From NCBI GenBank assembly GCA_001464055.1, contig LNET01000117.1, forward strand, positions 1-64,000: DNA of 64,000 nucleotides. Reading direction: 5' to 3'. Shown here in pieces: positions 44,948-53,534 of the stretch (positions are counted from its first letter, which is position 1; each line of letters opens with the position of its first letter). The position numbers and the translations under genes are program-made. Source of the DNA: Burkholderiales bacterium Ga0077543. GTDB taxonomy: Bacteria > Pseudomonadota > Gammaproteobacteria > Burkholderiales > Burkholderiaceae_C. The notes under the pieces were generated by a model. It worked only from the letters and a program-made list of their open reading frames with translations. It searched no databases and was not told the DNA's origin.

Positions 44948-45292
44948 TCAGGGCGCGGTGGCTTCGAGCTTGATCGACGCGTACCAGGCGGCGAGGTTCT
45001 GGATGTCCTCGTCGCTCAGCGGCCTGGCGATCACTGCCATGACCTCGTGCTTGCGTGCACCGCTGCGGTAGGCACGCAGCTGCGTGGCCAGATACATCGC
45101 GGGCTGGGCGGCCAGGTTGGGCGCGTCGGGCGCGGTGCTCAGGCCCAGCGGGCCGTGGCACACCGCGCATGCCGCCGCCTTGGCGCGGCCGGCCGCGGCG
45201 TCCTGCGCCACGGCCGGCCCGCTCATGCCGGCGGCCAGGGCCAGAGCGGCCCCGGCCGCCGCCACCTTGGCCTTGAAGGTGGCGCGCCGCAT
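44948..45292 (-). CDS. Periplasmic class I cytochrome c
   Basis: A 114-residue cytochrome c with a Sec leader ending AVAQ and one haem motif CAVCH at 42-46; the probable axial Met lies in the HEVMAVIARPLSDED segment. It is translationally coupled to the PQQ-type dehydrogenase (ATGA overlap) and is probably its electron acceptor. Confidence 0.92.
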   Translation of the reverse strand: MRRATFKAKVAAAGAALALAAGMSGPAVAQDAAAGRAKAAACAVCHGPLGLSTAPDAPNLAAQPAMYLATQLRAYRSGARKHEVMAVIARPLSDEDIQNLAAWYASIKLEATAP

Positions 45293-46605
45293 CAAGGTGC
45301 GGTGTAGGTCACGCGGTAGATGGCGCCAGCGAAGTCGTCGCTGATCAGCAGCGATCCGTCCTTCATCTGCGCCACGTCCACCGGCCGGCCGCGGTACAGG
45401 CCGGTGTCCGGGTCCAGGAAGCCGGATGCGAAGACCTCGGTCTTCTCGGCGTTGCCGTCGGCCTTCATCGACACGAACTGGATGTCGGCGCCCGAGGGCT
45501 TGGTGCGGTTCCACGAGCCGTGCGAGGCCACGAAGGCGCCGCCCTGGTACTTCGCCGGGAACATCTTGCCGTTGTAGAAGGCCATGCCCAACTGCGCCTG
45601 GTGTGCCGGGAACTCGATCTGCGGCTTGGTCCACTGCGCCGGCGGGGCCATGCCTTTCAGGTCGGGCGCGGCGGCGGTGCCGGCGATCTGCACGTTGTTG
45701 CCGTGGATGAAGGGGTAGCCGAAGTGTTCGCCCATCCGCGACACCTTGTTCAGCTCGCCCGGCGGGATGTCGTCGCCCATGCCGTCGGTCTGGTTGTCGG
45801 TGAACCAGACGGACTTGTCCTTGGGGTTGATGTCCATGCCCACCGAATTGCGTACGCCGCGGGCCACCACTTCGCGCTTGCCGCCGTCGAAGGCGTTCAC
45901 CTTGATCATGCCGCCGATGCCGAGTTGTTCGTACAGCGCCACCTTTTCCTTGGGCTGCACGTTGTAGGGCTGGCCCAGGGTGATGTAGAGCATGCCGCTG
46001 TCGTCGACACGGCAGGTGCGCGCGCCGTGGTTGTAGCTTTCCTCTTCCACCGGGATCAGCTTGCCCTGGGGCACCACCTCGATCACGGCCACGTCCGGGC
46101 CTTCGTAGAAGAACTCGGCGGCGGGGAAGTTCAGCACCCGGTTGTGCTCGGCCACGATGAGGAAGCCGTCACGCGTCCAGCACACGCCGTTGGGGTTGGT
46201 GAACTTCAGGCTGGGGGCGAAGGACTTCACCTCGTCGGCCACGCCGTCGCTGTTGCGGTCGGTCACGGCCCATACCGTGGTCTTGCGGGTGCCCACGAAC
46301 AGCATGTTGGTGCTGGGCGCAACGGCCATGTGGCGGGCATCCGGAACGATCGCGAACAGTTCGATCTTGAAGCCGGGCGGCAGCTTCACGCGTTCCAGGT
46401 TTTTCTTGATGGCATCGGCGTTGCGGCCGGTCTGCGGCACCACCGGGATGTTCAGGTCGGTGGTCGCGACCTTCATCTGCTTGAGCTTCTCGATGTTCTG
46501 CTGCGCCATGGCCGGCAGGGCCAGGCTGGCTGCCAGCGCGGCGGCGGCCAGCACGGGCCGGCGCAGCACAGCGCGAGGACGGGGGCTGGTCTGGGGTGAT
46601 GTCAT
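45292..46605 (-). CDS. PQQ-dependent sugar/aldose dehydrogenase family protein
   Basis: A 437-residue periplasmic beta-propeller of the soluble aldose (glucose/sorbosone) dehydrogenase type. Leader ends LPAMAQ; the propeller shows LPPGFKIELFAIVPDARHMAVA, NHGARTCRVDDSGMLYITLG, ARGVRNSVGMDINPKDKSVWF and a FAGAIYRVTY end. PQQ use is typical of the family and not proven here; no pqq synthesis genes lie in the window. GGAG sites precede the ATG at 46605. A sigma-54 promoter lies 70-85 bases upstream. Confidence 0.85.
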   Translation of the reverse strand: MTSPQTSPRPRAVLRRPVLAAAALAASLALPAMAQQNIEKLKQMKVATTDLNIPVVPQTGRNADAIKKNLERVKLPPGFKIELFAIVPDARHMAVAPSTNMLFVGTRKTTVWAVTDRNSDGVADEVKSFAPSLKFTNPNGVCWTRDGFLIVAEHNRVLNFPAAEFFYEGPDVAVIEVVPQGKLIPVEEESYNHGARTCRVDDSGMLYITLGQPYNVQPKEKVALYEQLGIGGMIKVNAFDGGKREVVARGVRNSVGMDINPKDKSVWFTDNQTDGMGDDIPPGELNKVSRMGEHFGYPFIHGNNVQIAGTAAAPDLKGMAPPAQWTKPQIEFPAHQAQLGMAFYNGKMFPAKYQGGAFVASHGSWNRTKPSGADIQFVSMKADGNAEKTEVFASGFLDPDTGLYRGRPVDVAQMKDGSLLISDDFAGAIYRVTYTAP

Positions 46606-46672
46606 CGGAGGTCTCCTGGTGTTGTGAACTGAAAGGGATCGCGCCGCGACGTCGCGCGGCTGCCACTCCCAG

Positions 46673-46688
46673 TGCAATTGGTGTTCCA
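46673..46688 (-). promoter_or_regulatory. Near-consensus sigma-54 (-24/-12) promoter
   Basis: On the minus strand this reads TGGAACACCAATTGCA, matching the sigma-54 consensus TGGCACR-N4-TTGCW at all but one defined position (A for C). It points at the dehydrogenase-cytochrome operon, giving a leader of roughly 55-60 bases, and the divergent gene encodes a sigma-54 activator. Confidence 0.75.
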
Positions 46689-46700
46689 TTTGGGGAACAC
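46681..46700. promoter_or_regulatory. Inverted repeat overlapping the -24 region
   Basis: GTGTTCC (46681-46687) and GGAACAC (46694-46700) form perfect seven-base arms around a six-base spacer. It overlaps the sigma-54 -24 element, so it could be a regulator site or chance symmetry. A looser pair, TGTGCACAT near 46744 and ATGTGTACA near 46771, lies further upstream where an activator would normally bind. Confidence 0.4.
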
Positions 46701-46831
46701 CCGCAGTGCGCGCAGGGTCACCCTGGGTGAAGCTCTCGGCCCTTGTGCACATCCCCTGAACAGGTGTGGCCAATGTGTACAGAAACTGGACGGCCACAAC
46801 GCATGGCCCACCGCAACGAGGAGACCCACGC

Positions 46832-48688
46832 ATGGCACTTTCACACGCACAGGCACTGCATGCCCGCGGCAGCACCTTGCCTCCCGAAGGCGTCCCAGGC
46901 GCGGTGGTGCTGGACAGCTGGGGCCGTTGTGCCCAGGCCGGCCTGGACCCGCACGCCCTGCTGTCGGTGCCCGTGGTCGAAGCCCAGGACCTGCGCCAGA
47001 GGCAACTGCGCAGCGAAGTCGTGCGCAAGCTGGCGCAGGCAGAGCTGGAGACGCTTTCGCGCCAGATTGCCGGGTCGAACTTCCTGCTCGCCTTCGCCGA
47101 CCGCGACGGCATCATCCTGGATCTGTATGCCGACAACCGGTTCTCGATGTCGGACCAGGGCGCCGGCATCGTGGCGGGCAGCTGCTGGGCTGAAAACCTG
47201 TCCGGCACCAATGGCCTGGGCACGGCGCTGGCCACTGGCGCGCCGGTTGCTGTCACCGGGCTGGAGCACTATTTCCTGTCGCTGGGCAACGTGTCGTGCA
47301 CCGCCGCGCCCGTGCGCGACGCACGGGGCGACATCGTGGGCGTGCTCGACGCGTCGAGCTACTTCGAATCCCGCCAGCGCCACACCCAGGCCCTGGTGCA
47401 GATGGCCGCCACGCACATCGAGAACGGCCTGCTGCTGCACCAGATGCGCCAGCACTGGGTACTGGCCATCCACCCGCGGCAGGAGTTCCTGGGCACGCTC
47501 AGTGCCGGCCTGCTGGCCTTCGACGACGCCGGCCGGCTGGTCGCGCTGAATGCGCGCGCCGGGCAACTGCTGCAGGGGCTGGACGCGACGCCGGGCACGG
47601 CTTTCGATGCTCTTTTTGGCGAGCGCTTCGAGCTCGTGGCCGCGCGCTTGCAGCGCCAGGGCGAGCACGGGCTGCGCGATGCCTTCGGCAGCACCCTGGT
47701 GGCCATGTGTCTGAGCCGACCCACCCAGCGCAGCCCGTCGATGCTTCGCCTGCCCGTCTCGGCGTCGGCCCAGGTCGCTTCGCCTGCAGCGGCCATTCGC
47801 GCGCCGGGGGATGCGGTCACCGACGACCCGGCGGTGGCTCAGGCCTACGCCCTGGTGGAGGCTGCGGTGCGCCGCAGCCTGCCCTTGCTGCTGACCGGCG
47901 AAACCGGTACCGGCAAGGAGATGCTGGCGCGCCACGCGCACCGCAGCAGTGGCCGCACGGGGGCCTTCGTTGCGGTGAATTGTGGTGCGCTGCCGGCCGA
48001 GCTGATCGAGGCCGAGCTGTTCGGCTATGTCGGCGGCGCCTTCAGCGGCGCCCGCCGTGAAGGCAGCATGGGCTTGATCGCCAGCGCCGACGGCGGCACG
48101 CTGCTGCTGGACGAACTGGGTGAACTGCCCTTGCACCTGCAGGCTTCGCTGCTGCGCTTCCTGGACGACCGGCAGGTGCGGCCCGTGGGCGGCACCGCAT
48201 TCCGAGCCGTCGACGTGCAGTTGTTGGCCGCCACCCACGCCGACCTTGACGCCGAAGTCTCGGCCAGGCGCTTCCGCGCCGACCTGCTGTACCGGCTGAA
48301 CACCGTGAGCGTGCAGTTGCCGCCCTTGCGCGAGAGAACCGACTTCGCCACAGCCGTGCGCGCGGTGCTGGCGGCGGTGGATTCGGCCGCCAGCATCACC
48401 GACGAGGCCATCGAACGCCTGGCAGGCCATGGCTGGCCAGGCAATTTTCGCGAGCTGCGCTCGGTGCTGACGCGTGCGCTGCTGCAAGGCAGCAGCCGGG
48501 TCCAGGCCGCCGCCGTGGCGCCCTGGCTGCCGCAGGCAGCGGCTGCGCCCGCGGCCGGGACGGTGTCAGCACTTCAACAGAACGCGGCCGAACTGGTGCG
48601 GCGCGAGTTCGAGCGCTGCGGCAATGTCAGCGCCACGGCGCGGGCGCTGGGCATCAGCCGCACCACGGTCTATCGCCACCTGCGTTAG
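46832..48688 (+). CDS. Sigma-54-dependent activator of the AcoR type
   Basis: A 618-residue regulator with an N-terminal GAF-type sensor region (about residues 60-220), a central AAA+ domain with Walker A TGETGTGKE (about 355-363), Walker B GGTLLLDELGE (about 421-431), and a C-terminal Fis-like helix-turn-helix ending TARALGISRTTVYRHLR. The sigma-54-contacting GAFTGA loop reads GAFSGA. No receiver domain, so it probably binds a small effector, as AcoR does. The ATG at 46832 follows GAGGAG. Divergent from the PQQ dehydrogenase operon. Confidence 0.93.
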   Translation: MALSHAQALHARGSTLPPEGVPGAVVLDSWGRCAQAGLDPHALLSVPVVEAQDLRQRQLRSEVVRKLAQAELETLSRQIAGSNFLLAFADRDGIILDLYADNRFSMSDQGAGIVAGSCWAENLSGTNGLGTALATGAPVAVTGLEHYFLSLGNVSCTAAPVRDARGDIVGVLDASSYFESRQRHTQALVQMAATHIENGLLLHQMRQHWVLAIHPRQEFLGTLSAGLLAFDDAGRLVALNARAGQLLQGLDATPGTAFDALFGERFELVAARLQRQGEHGLRDAFGSTLVAMCLSRPTQRSPSMLRLPVSASAQVASPAAAIRAPGDAVTDDPAVAQAYALVEAAVRRSLPLLLTGETGTGKEMLARHAHRSSGRTGAFVAVNCGALPAELIEAELFGYVGGAFSGARREGSMGLIASADGGTLLLDELGELPLHLQASLLRFLDDRQVRPVGGTAFRAVDVQLLAATHADLDAEVSARRFRADLLYRLNTVSVQLPPLRERTDFATAVRAVLAAVDSAASITDEAIERLAGHGWPGNFRELRSVLTRALLQGSSRVQAAAVAPWLPQAAAAPAAGTVSALQQNAAELVRREFERCGNVSATARALGISRTTVYRHLR

Positions 48689-48760
48689 CGGTCGCTCTCG
48701 GCGCGGTCGTGGGCAGAGGGGCTGGCTGGGCAGGCACTTCGGCCCTTGCCAGCCGGTCGT

Positions 48761-49750
48761 TCACATCGGCGCGTCGTTGCCGTCGAGGTTGGGCGCGTCC
48801 TTGCGGATGCGCGACAGGCGCTTCGGGGCTGGCGCGGCTGCCGTCGCCGGTTTGCCGCCTTCCACGAAGGCCTGGGTGGCGTCGGGCTGGGTGGCGGTTT
48901 CAGGCGTGGTCACGCCGATGGCCGCCGACTTGTCGCTTTCCTTGATCACTCGCGTGTATGGCGCCAGGATCTGCACCAGCTGGCCGTAGACCTTCGGATT
49001 GCCCGCCACCACTTCACGCTGGTACAAGAAATCGGCCTCGCCGGTGAAGTTGCCGATCAGGCCGCCGGCCTCGGTGATCATCAGCGAGCCGGCGGCGATG
49101 TCCCAGGGGTTCAGGCCGGTCTCGAAGAAGCCGTCGTAGTAGCCTGCTGCCACGTAGCACAGGTCCAGCGCTGCAGCGCCCGGCCGGCGCAGGCCGGCGC
49201 AGCTCTGCATCACCTCTTCGAACATCTTCACGTAGCGCTTGAAGTTGTCGCCCTTGCGGAAGGGGAAGCCCGTGCCGATGAGCGAGTCGCTGATGCGGGT
49301 GCGCTTGCTCACGCGCAGGCGGCGGTCGTTGAGAAACGCGCCGCGCCCTCGCGAGGCGAAGAACATGTCGTTGCGGGTGGGGTCGTAGACCACGGCCTGC
49401 TCGACCTTGCCTTTGTGGGCCAGGGCGATGCTGACGGCATAGACCGGAAATCCGTGCAGGAAGTTGGTGGTGCCGTCGAGCGGGTCGATGATCCAGACAT
49501 ATTCGCTGTGCCTGGCACCGCGCTCGCGGCCCGATTCCTCGGCCAGGATGGCGTGGCCGGGATAGGCTTCCAGCAGCACGTCGATGATCGCGTTCTCGGC
49601 CGCCTGGTCGACTTCGGAAACGTAGTCGTTGGGGCCCTTCTGGCCCACCTTCAGAACCTCCAGGTCGAGCGCCGCCCTGTTGATGATGGAGCCTGCTGCC
49701 CGTGCCGCCTTGATGGCGATGTTGAGCATGGGATGGAGCGCTTGCGACAT
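48761..49750 (-). CDS. suhB: Inositol-1-monophosphatase (SuhB)
   Basis: A 329-residue magnesium-dependent phosphatase; SuhB also takes part in rRNA antitermination in proteobacteria. Metal motifs AEESG (70-74), IIDPLDGTTNF (88-98) and LNPWDIAAGSLM are intact, and GAAALDLCYVAAGYYDGFFE is characteristic. About 60 residues beyond the catalytic core form an Ala/Pro/Thr-rich tail ending in a basic segment (PKRLSRIRKD), longer than in Escherichia coli SuhB. Divergent from trmJ. Confidence 0.96.
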   Translation of the reverse strand: MSQALHPMLNIAIKAARAAGSIINRAALDLEVLKVGQKGPNDYVSEVDQAAENAIIDVLLEAYPGHAILAEESGRERGARHSEYVWIIDPLDGTTNFLHGFPVYAVSIALAHKGKVEQAVVYDPTRNDMFFASRGRGAFLNDRRLRVSKRTRISDSLIGTGFPFRKGDNFKRYVKMFEEVMQSCAGLRRPGAAALDLCYVAAGYYDGFFETGLNPWDIAAGSLMITEAGGLIGNFTGEADFLYQREVVAGNPKVYGQLVQILAPYTRVIKESDKSAAIGVTTPETATQPDATQAFVEGGKPATAAAPAPKRLSRIRKDAPNLDGNDAPM

Positions 49751-49858
49751 GGGTCAGCCTGAGGTGGTGCGATGAACTCGCGATCGACGGAAGGAAAGAG
49801 CGGTGGTGCCGCACGCGAAGACAATGCGCGCTCAGCACAAACCCGGAGTTTACCGTTC

Positions 49859-50578
49859 ATGACCACCCGTTTCGTGCTCGTCGAACCCAGCCATGCCGGC
49901 AACGTAGGCGCTGCTGCGCGGGCGATGAAGGTGATGGGCTTCCACGACCTCGTGCTCGTGAACCCGCGCCGCCCTGACGTGCTGTTGCTGGAAGAGACCC
50001 AGGCCCTGGCCAGCGGTGCTGTCGACGTCTTGCAGGGCGCACGCGTGGTGGCCACGCTGGACGAGGCCCTGCACGACATCCATCACGCCTGCGCCACCGC
50101 CATGACGCCGCGCGACTTCGGGCCACCCACGGCGGCGCCCAGGACGCACTTCGCCGCGCTGGCGCCGATGGGCCGGCGCGTGGCCCTGGTCTTCGGGCCA
50201 GAACGCACCGGCCTCGCCAACGACGACGTTTACCGCTGCCATGTCTGCCTGTCGATTCCCACCCACCCCGACTACGGTTCGCTGAACCTGGCGCAGGCGG
50301 TGCAGTTGCTGGCCTACGACTGGCGCCAGGCGCTGGGCGGCTTCGACGTGATGGAACGAACACCGGCCGTGCAGCTGGCCGATGGCGCAGCGGTCGACGG
50401 CCTGCTGGCCCATTGGCAGGAAGTGATGGTGGCCAGCGGCTTCCTGAATCCGGCCGCGCCGAAGAAGCTGCTGCCCCGGCTGCGGCGGCTGGTGCAGCGG
50501 GCGGCGCTGTCGATGGAAGAGGTGCACATCCTTCGCGGCATCGCCCGCAGCGTCGACCCGCGCGACCCGAAGCACTGA
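49859..50578 (+). CDS. trmJ: tRNA (cytidine/uridine-2'-O-)-methyltransferase TrmJ
   Basis: A 239-residue SPOUT-class RNA 2'-O-methyltransferase. FVLVEPSHAGNVGAAARAMK near the start, LVFGPERTGLAND and the knotted SIPTHPDYGSLNLAQAVQ segment mark the TrmJ/TrmH family; length fits TrmJ, which methylates position 32 of tRNAs. The ATG at 49859 is chosen over an open upstream extension because it gives the family start; a GGAG lies 11 bases before it. Confidence 0.93.
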   Translation: MTTRFVLVEPSHAGNVGAAARAMKVMGFHDLVLVNPRRPDVLLLEETQALASGAVDVLQGARVVATLDEALHDIHHACATAMTPRDFGPPTAAPRTHFAALAPMGRRVALVFGPERTGLANDDVYRCHVCLSIPTHPDYGSLNLAQAVQLLAYDWRQALGGFDVMERTPAVQLADGAAVDGLLAHWQEVMVASGFLNPAAPKKLLPRLRRLVQRAALSMEEVHILRGIARSVDPRDPKH

Positions 50579-50607
50579 ACCGGGGCCTTGGCTACACTGC
50601 ACGCACC

Positions 50608-51387
50608 ATGTTCAGCCGCCTGCGTGAAGACATCCGTTGCATCCTGGAACGCGACCCGGCCGCGCGTTCGAGCTTTGAGGTGCTCACCTGCTACCCCGGC
50701 CTGCATGCCTTGATGCTGCACCGGCCGGCCCACGCGATGTATCGGCGCGGCTGGTTCTGGGCGGCCCGCTTCACCTCGCAGCTGGGGCGTTTCCTCACCG
50801 GCATCGAACTCCATCCGGGTGCCACCATCGGCCGGCGTGTGTTCATCGACCACGGCATGGGCGTGGTCGTGGGTGAAACCGCCGAGATCGGCGACGACTG
50901 CACCATCTACCAGGGCGTCACCCTAGGGGGCACTTCCCTCGCCAAGGGCGCGAAGCGACATCCAACGCTGGGCAAGGGCGTGATCGTCGGCGCCAACGCC
51001 CAGGTGCTGGGCGGCTTCACGGTCGGCGACGGTGCCCGGGTCGGTTCCAGCGCGGTCGTCGTCAAGCCGGTACCCGCTGGCGCCACGGCAGTGGGCAACC
51101 CCGCTCGCATCATCCAGGCCGAAGCCGACAGCCTGCGCGAGGAAGTCGCGGCGAAGATGGGCTTCTCGGCCTATGGCTTGACGCAGGGCGACGACCCGGT
51201 GTCGCAGGCGATGAAGGGGCTGATCGACAACGCCGCCGGCCACGAGCACCAGATCACCCTGCTCTGGCAGGCGATCGAGAAACTGTCGGCGCGCGCCCGC
51301 GAGCTGCCCGCCGAGGACTGCGTGCCCAGCGGGGCCCAGACCACCGAGTGTTTCGACGCCGAGAAGCTCAACCGGCTGGTCAAGTGA
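50608..51387 (+). CDS. cysE: Serine O-acetyltransferase
   Basis: CysE acetylates serine to O-acetylserine, the first step of cysteine synthesis. The 259 residues show DPAARSSFEVLTCYPGLHAL, the left-handed beta-helix hexapeptides (GIELHPGATIGRRVFIDHGMGVVVGETAEIG) with the catalytic His, and GGTSLAKGAKRHPTLG. A C-terminal extension of about 80 residues past the helix is typical of the longer bacterial form. No clear ribosome-binding site precedes the ATG; a TACACT box ends ten bases before it. Confidence 0.96.
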   Translation: MFSRLREDIRCILERDPAARSSFEVLTCYPGLHALMLHRPAHAMYRRGWFWAARFTSQLGRFLTGIELHPGATIGRRVFIDHGMGVVVGETAEIGDDCTIYQGVTLGGTSLAKGAKRHPTLGKGVIVGANAQVLGGFTVGDGARVGSSAVVVKPVPAGATAVGNPARIIQAEADSLREEVAAKMGFSAYGLTQGDDPVSQAMKGLIDNAAGHEHQITLLWQAIEKLSARARELPAEDCVPSGAQTTECFDAEKLNRLVK

Positions 51388-51389
51388 AG

Positions 51390-51410
51390 CCAGGCGCATT
51401 TGGCGCCTGG
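51390..51410. terminator. Hairpin between convergent cysE and GGDEF-EAL genes
   Basis: CCAGGCGC (51390-51397) and GCGCCTGG (51403-51410) form a perfect eight-base GC-rich stem with a five-base loop, three bases past the cysE stop. No T-run follows, so termination on either strand would be weak or assisted. Confidence 0.5.
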
Positions 51411-51414
51411 GCAT

Positions 51415-53448
51415 TCAAAGCGGCACGTCCACCATCATCTGGCTGTCCAGGGGCTCCACCTGATCGGCCACCAGTGCGATGCGCTGGTGCAGGTCCTGCG
51501 CCCGCACCGGGCGGCCGAACAGATAGCCCTGGCCGTTCTTGCAGCCCAGGTTCAGCAGCAGCTGCGCTTCTTCTTCGCTTTCCACGCCCTCGGCCACGGT
51601 GTCCACGCCCAGGCTGCGCGACAGGCCCAGGATGGCGTCGACGATCTTGGTGCTTTCAGGCCGGCTGCGCAGGGTCTGCACGAAGCTGCGATCGATCTTG
51701 ATCTTGTCGAAGGTCATTTCGACCAGGTAGCTCAGGCTGCTGTAGCCGGTGCCGAAGTCGTCCAGCGTCACGGTCATGCCCGCGCGCTTGAGCGCCAGGA
51801 TGACCTCACGCGCCCGCGCCGTGTCGTTGACCAGCGCGGTCTCGGTCAGCTCCACGTCCAGCCGGTACGGCGGCACCTGGTTTTCCTTCAGCACGGCCAG
51901 CAGTTGCGGCACCAGGTTCTCGTCCTGGATCTGCTGCGGCGCCACGTTGAACGACAGCCGCCATTGCACCGGGAAGCGCAGCATGTCCTGGCAGGCCTGG
52001 TTCAGCAGCGACATGGTCAGCGGCCCGATCAGGCCCGAGTCCTCGGCCAGCGAAATGAACTTGTCGGGGGTCAGCAGGCCGCGCGTGGGGTGTTTCCAGC
52101 GGCACAACAGCTCCAGCGAGATCACATGCCGCTTCGACAGGCTGACGATGGGCTGGTAGTAGGGGATGAGCTGGCCCTGGGTGATGCCCTCGCGCAGTTC
52201 CTGTTCCAGCGCTGCCCTTTCCGCCAGCGCCTCGTCGAGCCGGGGGTCGTAGATGCAGACGCCGTTCATGCCCGACTTCTTCGCCCGGTACAGGGCCGAG
52301 TCGGCCTTGCGGATGAGTTCGTCGTCGCTGGCGGCGTCGCGCGGGTAGCGCGCCACGCCGACACTGGCACCGATGGTGATCGTCAGGTCGCCGAAGAACA
52401 TCGGCTCGCCCAGCGTCTCGATGATGCGCTCCGCGGCGGACAGCGCGGTGCGCTGGCCTTCGGCCTCGTCGATGACGATCACGAACTCGTCGCCGCCATA
52501 ACGGGCGCGCAGGTCGCTCTGGCGAAGACAGCGTGCCAGGCGCCCGGCCACTTCCTTCAGAACCAGGTCGCCCACCATGTGGCCGTTGCGGTCGTTGACC
52601 GGCTTGAAGCGGTCCAGGTCGACCATCAGCACAGCCAGTTCCTGCTTGTGCTTGGCAGCACGCGCCAGCCGGGTCTGCATCGCGTCGTGCAGCGCTGCGC
52701 GGTTGTCCAGGCCGGTGAGCAGGTCGCTGGCCGCCAGCCGCTGCACCCTGACTTCGGCTTCGAGTAGCGAGCCACGAGATTCGTTCAGCCCCGTCGACAG
52801 GCGACGCCACAGGAAGAAACCGCCACCCAGGGTCAGCGCCAGCACCCTGCCGGCCACGATGTAGCTGCGCGTGCGCAATTCACGCATCTGGCGTTCGGTG
52901 GCTGCCAGCGAGATCGCCGTGAGTTCTTCGGTGGCCTCGCGGATGAGTCTGGTCCGGCTGGTGTAACGCTCGCCGTCGAAGAGCGATCGTGCCGCATCGA
53001 GAGCGCCCGAGTTCAGGGCGTTCAACGCCGACTGCCGCATTTGCGCGATGTCGGCGCTGGCCTCCTGCGTCTTGTCGCGGTAGCGCTGCGCAACGGTCAA
53101 GGGCACCAGGAGGCTGGCATGCTCGACCTTCTGGGTGAGGTTGGCGGTGAGCCGGTCGTAGCGCTCGATCCAGGCGGTCTCGCCCGTCAGCGCGGCGCTT
53201 TGCGCCGCCTGCAGCAGTTCCTGTTCCACCAGCCGGATCTCACCGGCCAGGCGGTTGGCCTGGGCGTGCCTGTCGGCAGCGTGTTCCAGCTGTGCACTCG
53301 ACCACAGGCGTTCGGCCAGCAGGGTCCCGGTCAGCAGTGCCGTGCAGGCCAGGGCCAAGGCCACCGCCCGCAGCGCCTGGCGCATCGTCTCTTCGACGAT
53401 GGAGACTGTAGGCAACAGTCGTTGCGCGGGTTGTTTGGCTTCGGGCAT
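51415..53448 (-). CDS. Membrane GGDEF-EAL cyclic-di-GMP protein
   Basis: A 677-residue protein with helices at about 25-45 and 197-217 enclosing a helical periplasmic sensor, then a GGDEF domain (ARYGGDEF near 316-320, intact) and an EAL domain. The EAL motif itself reads ELL in ISLELLCRW; the other acidic sites (ELTETAL, LDDFGTGYSSLSYL, VAEGVES) and KIDRSF are intact. It may make or break cyclic di-GMP, controlled from the periplasm. The ATG at 53448 is used; a TTG two codons upstream is possible. Confidence 0.95.
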   Translation of the reverse strand: MPEAKQPAQRLLPTVSIVEETMRQALRAVALALACTALLTGTLLAERLWSSAQLEHAADRHAQANRLAGEIRLVEQELLQAAQSAALTGETAWIERYDRLTANLTQKVEHASLLVPLTVAQRYRDKTQEASADIAQMRQSALNALNSGALDAARSLFDGERYTSRTRLIREATEELTAISLAATERQMRELRTRSYIVAGRVLALTLGGGFFLWRRLSTGLNESRGSLLEAEVRVQRLAASDLLTGLDNRAALHDAMQTRLARAAKHKQELAVLMVDLDRFKPVNDRNGHMVGDLVLKEVAGRLARCLRQSDLRARYGGDEFVIVIDEAEGQRTALSAAERIIETLGEPMFFGDLTITIGASVGVARYPRDAASDDELIRKADSALYRAKKSGMNGVCIYDPRLDEALAERAALEQELREGITQGQLIPYYQPIVSLSKRHVISLELLCRWKHPTRGLLTPDKFISLAEDSGLIGPLTMSLLNQACQDMLRFPVQWRLSFNVAPQQIQDENLVPQLLAVLKENQVPPYRLDVELTETALVNDTARAREVILALKRAGMTVTLDDFGTGYSSLSYLVEMTFDKIKIDRSFVQTLRSRPESTKIVDAILGLSRSLGVDTVAEGVESEEEAQLLLNLGCKNGQGYLFGRPVRAQDLHQRIALVADQVEPLDSQMMVDVPL

Positions 53449-53534
53449 GGACAAAACAGGGGCGGCAGTTCACTCGGTCTGCTCCCTGTATCGGCCACTC
53501 GCGCCCCGGACTTGAGTGCGCTGTCGTGCCGGTC

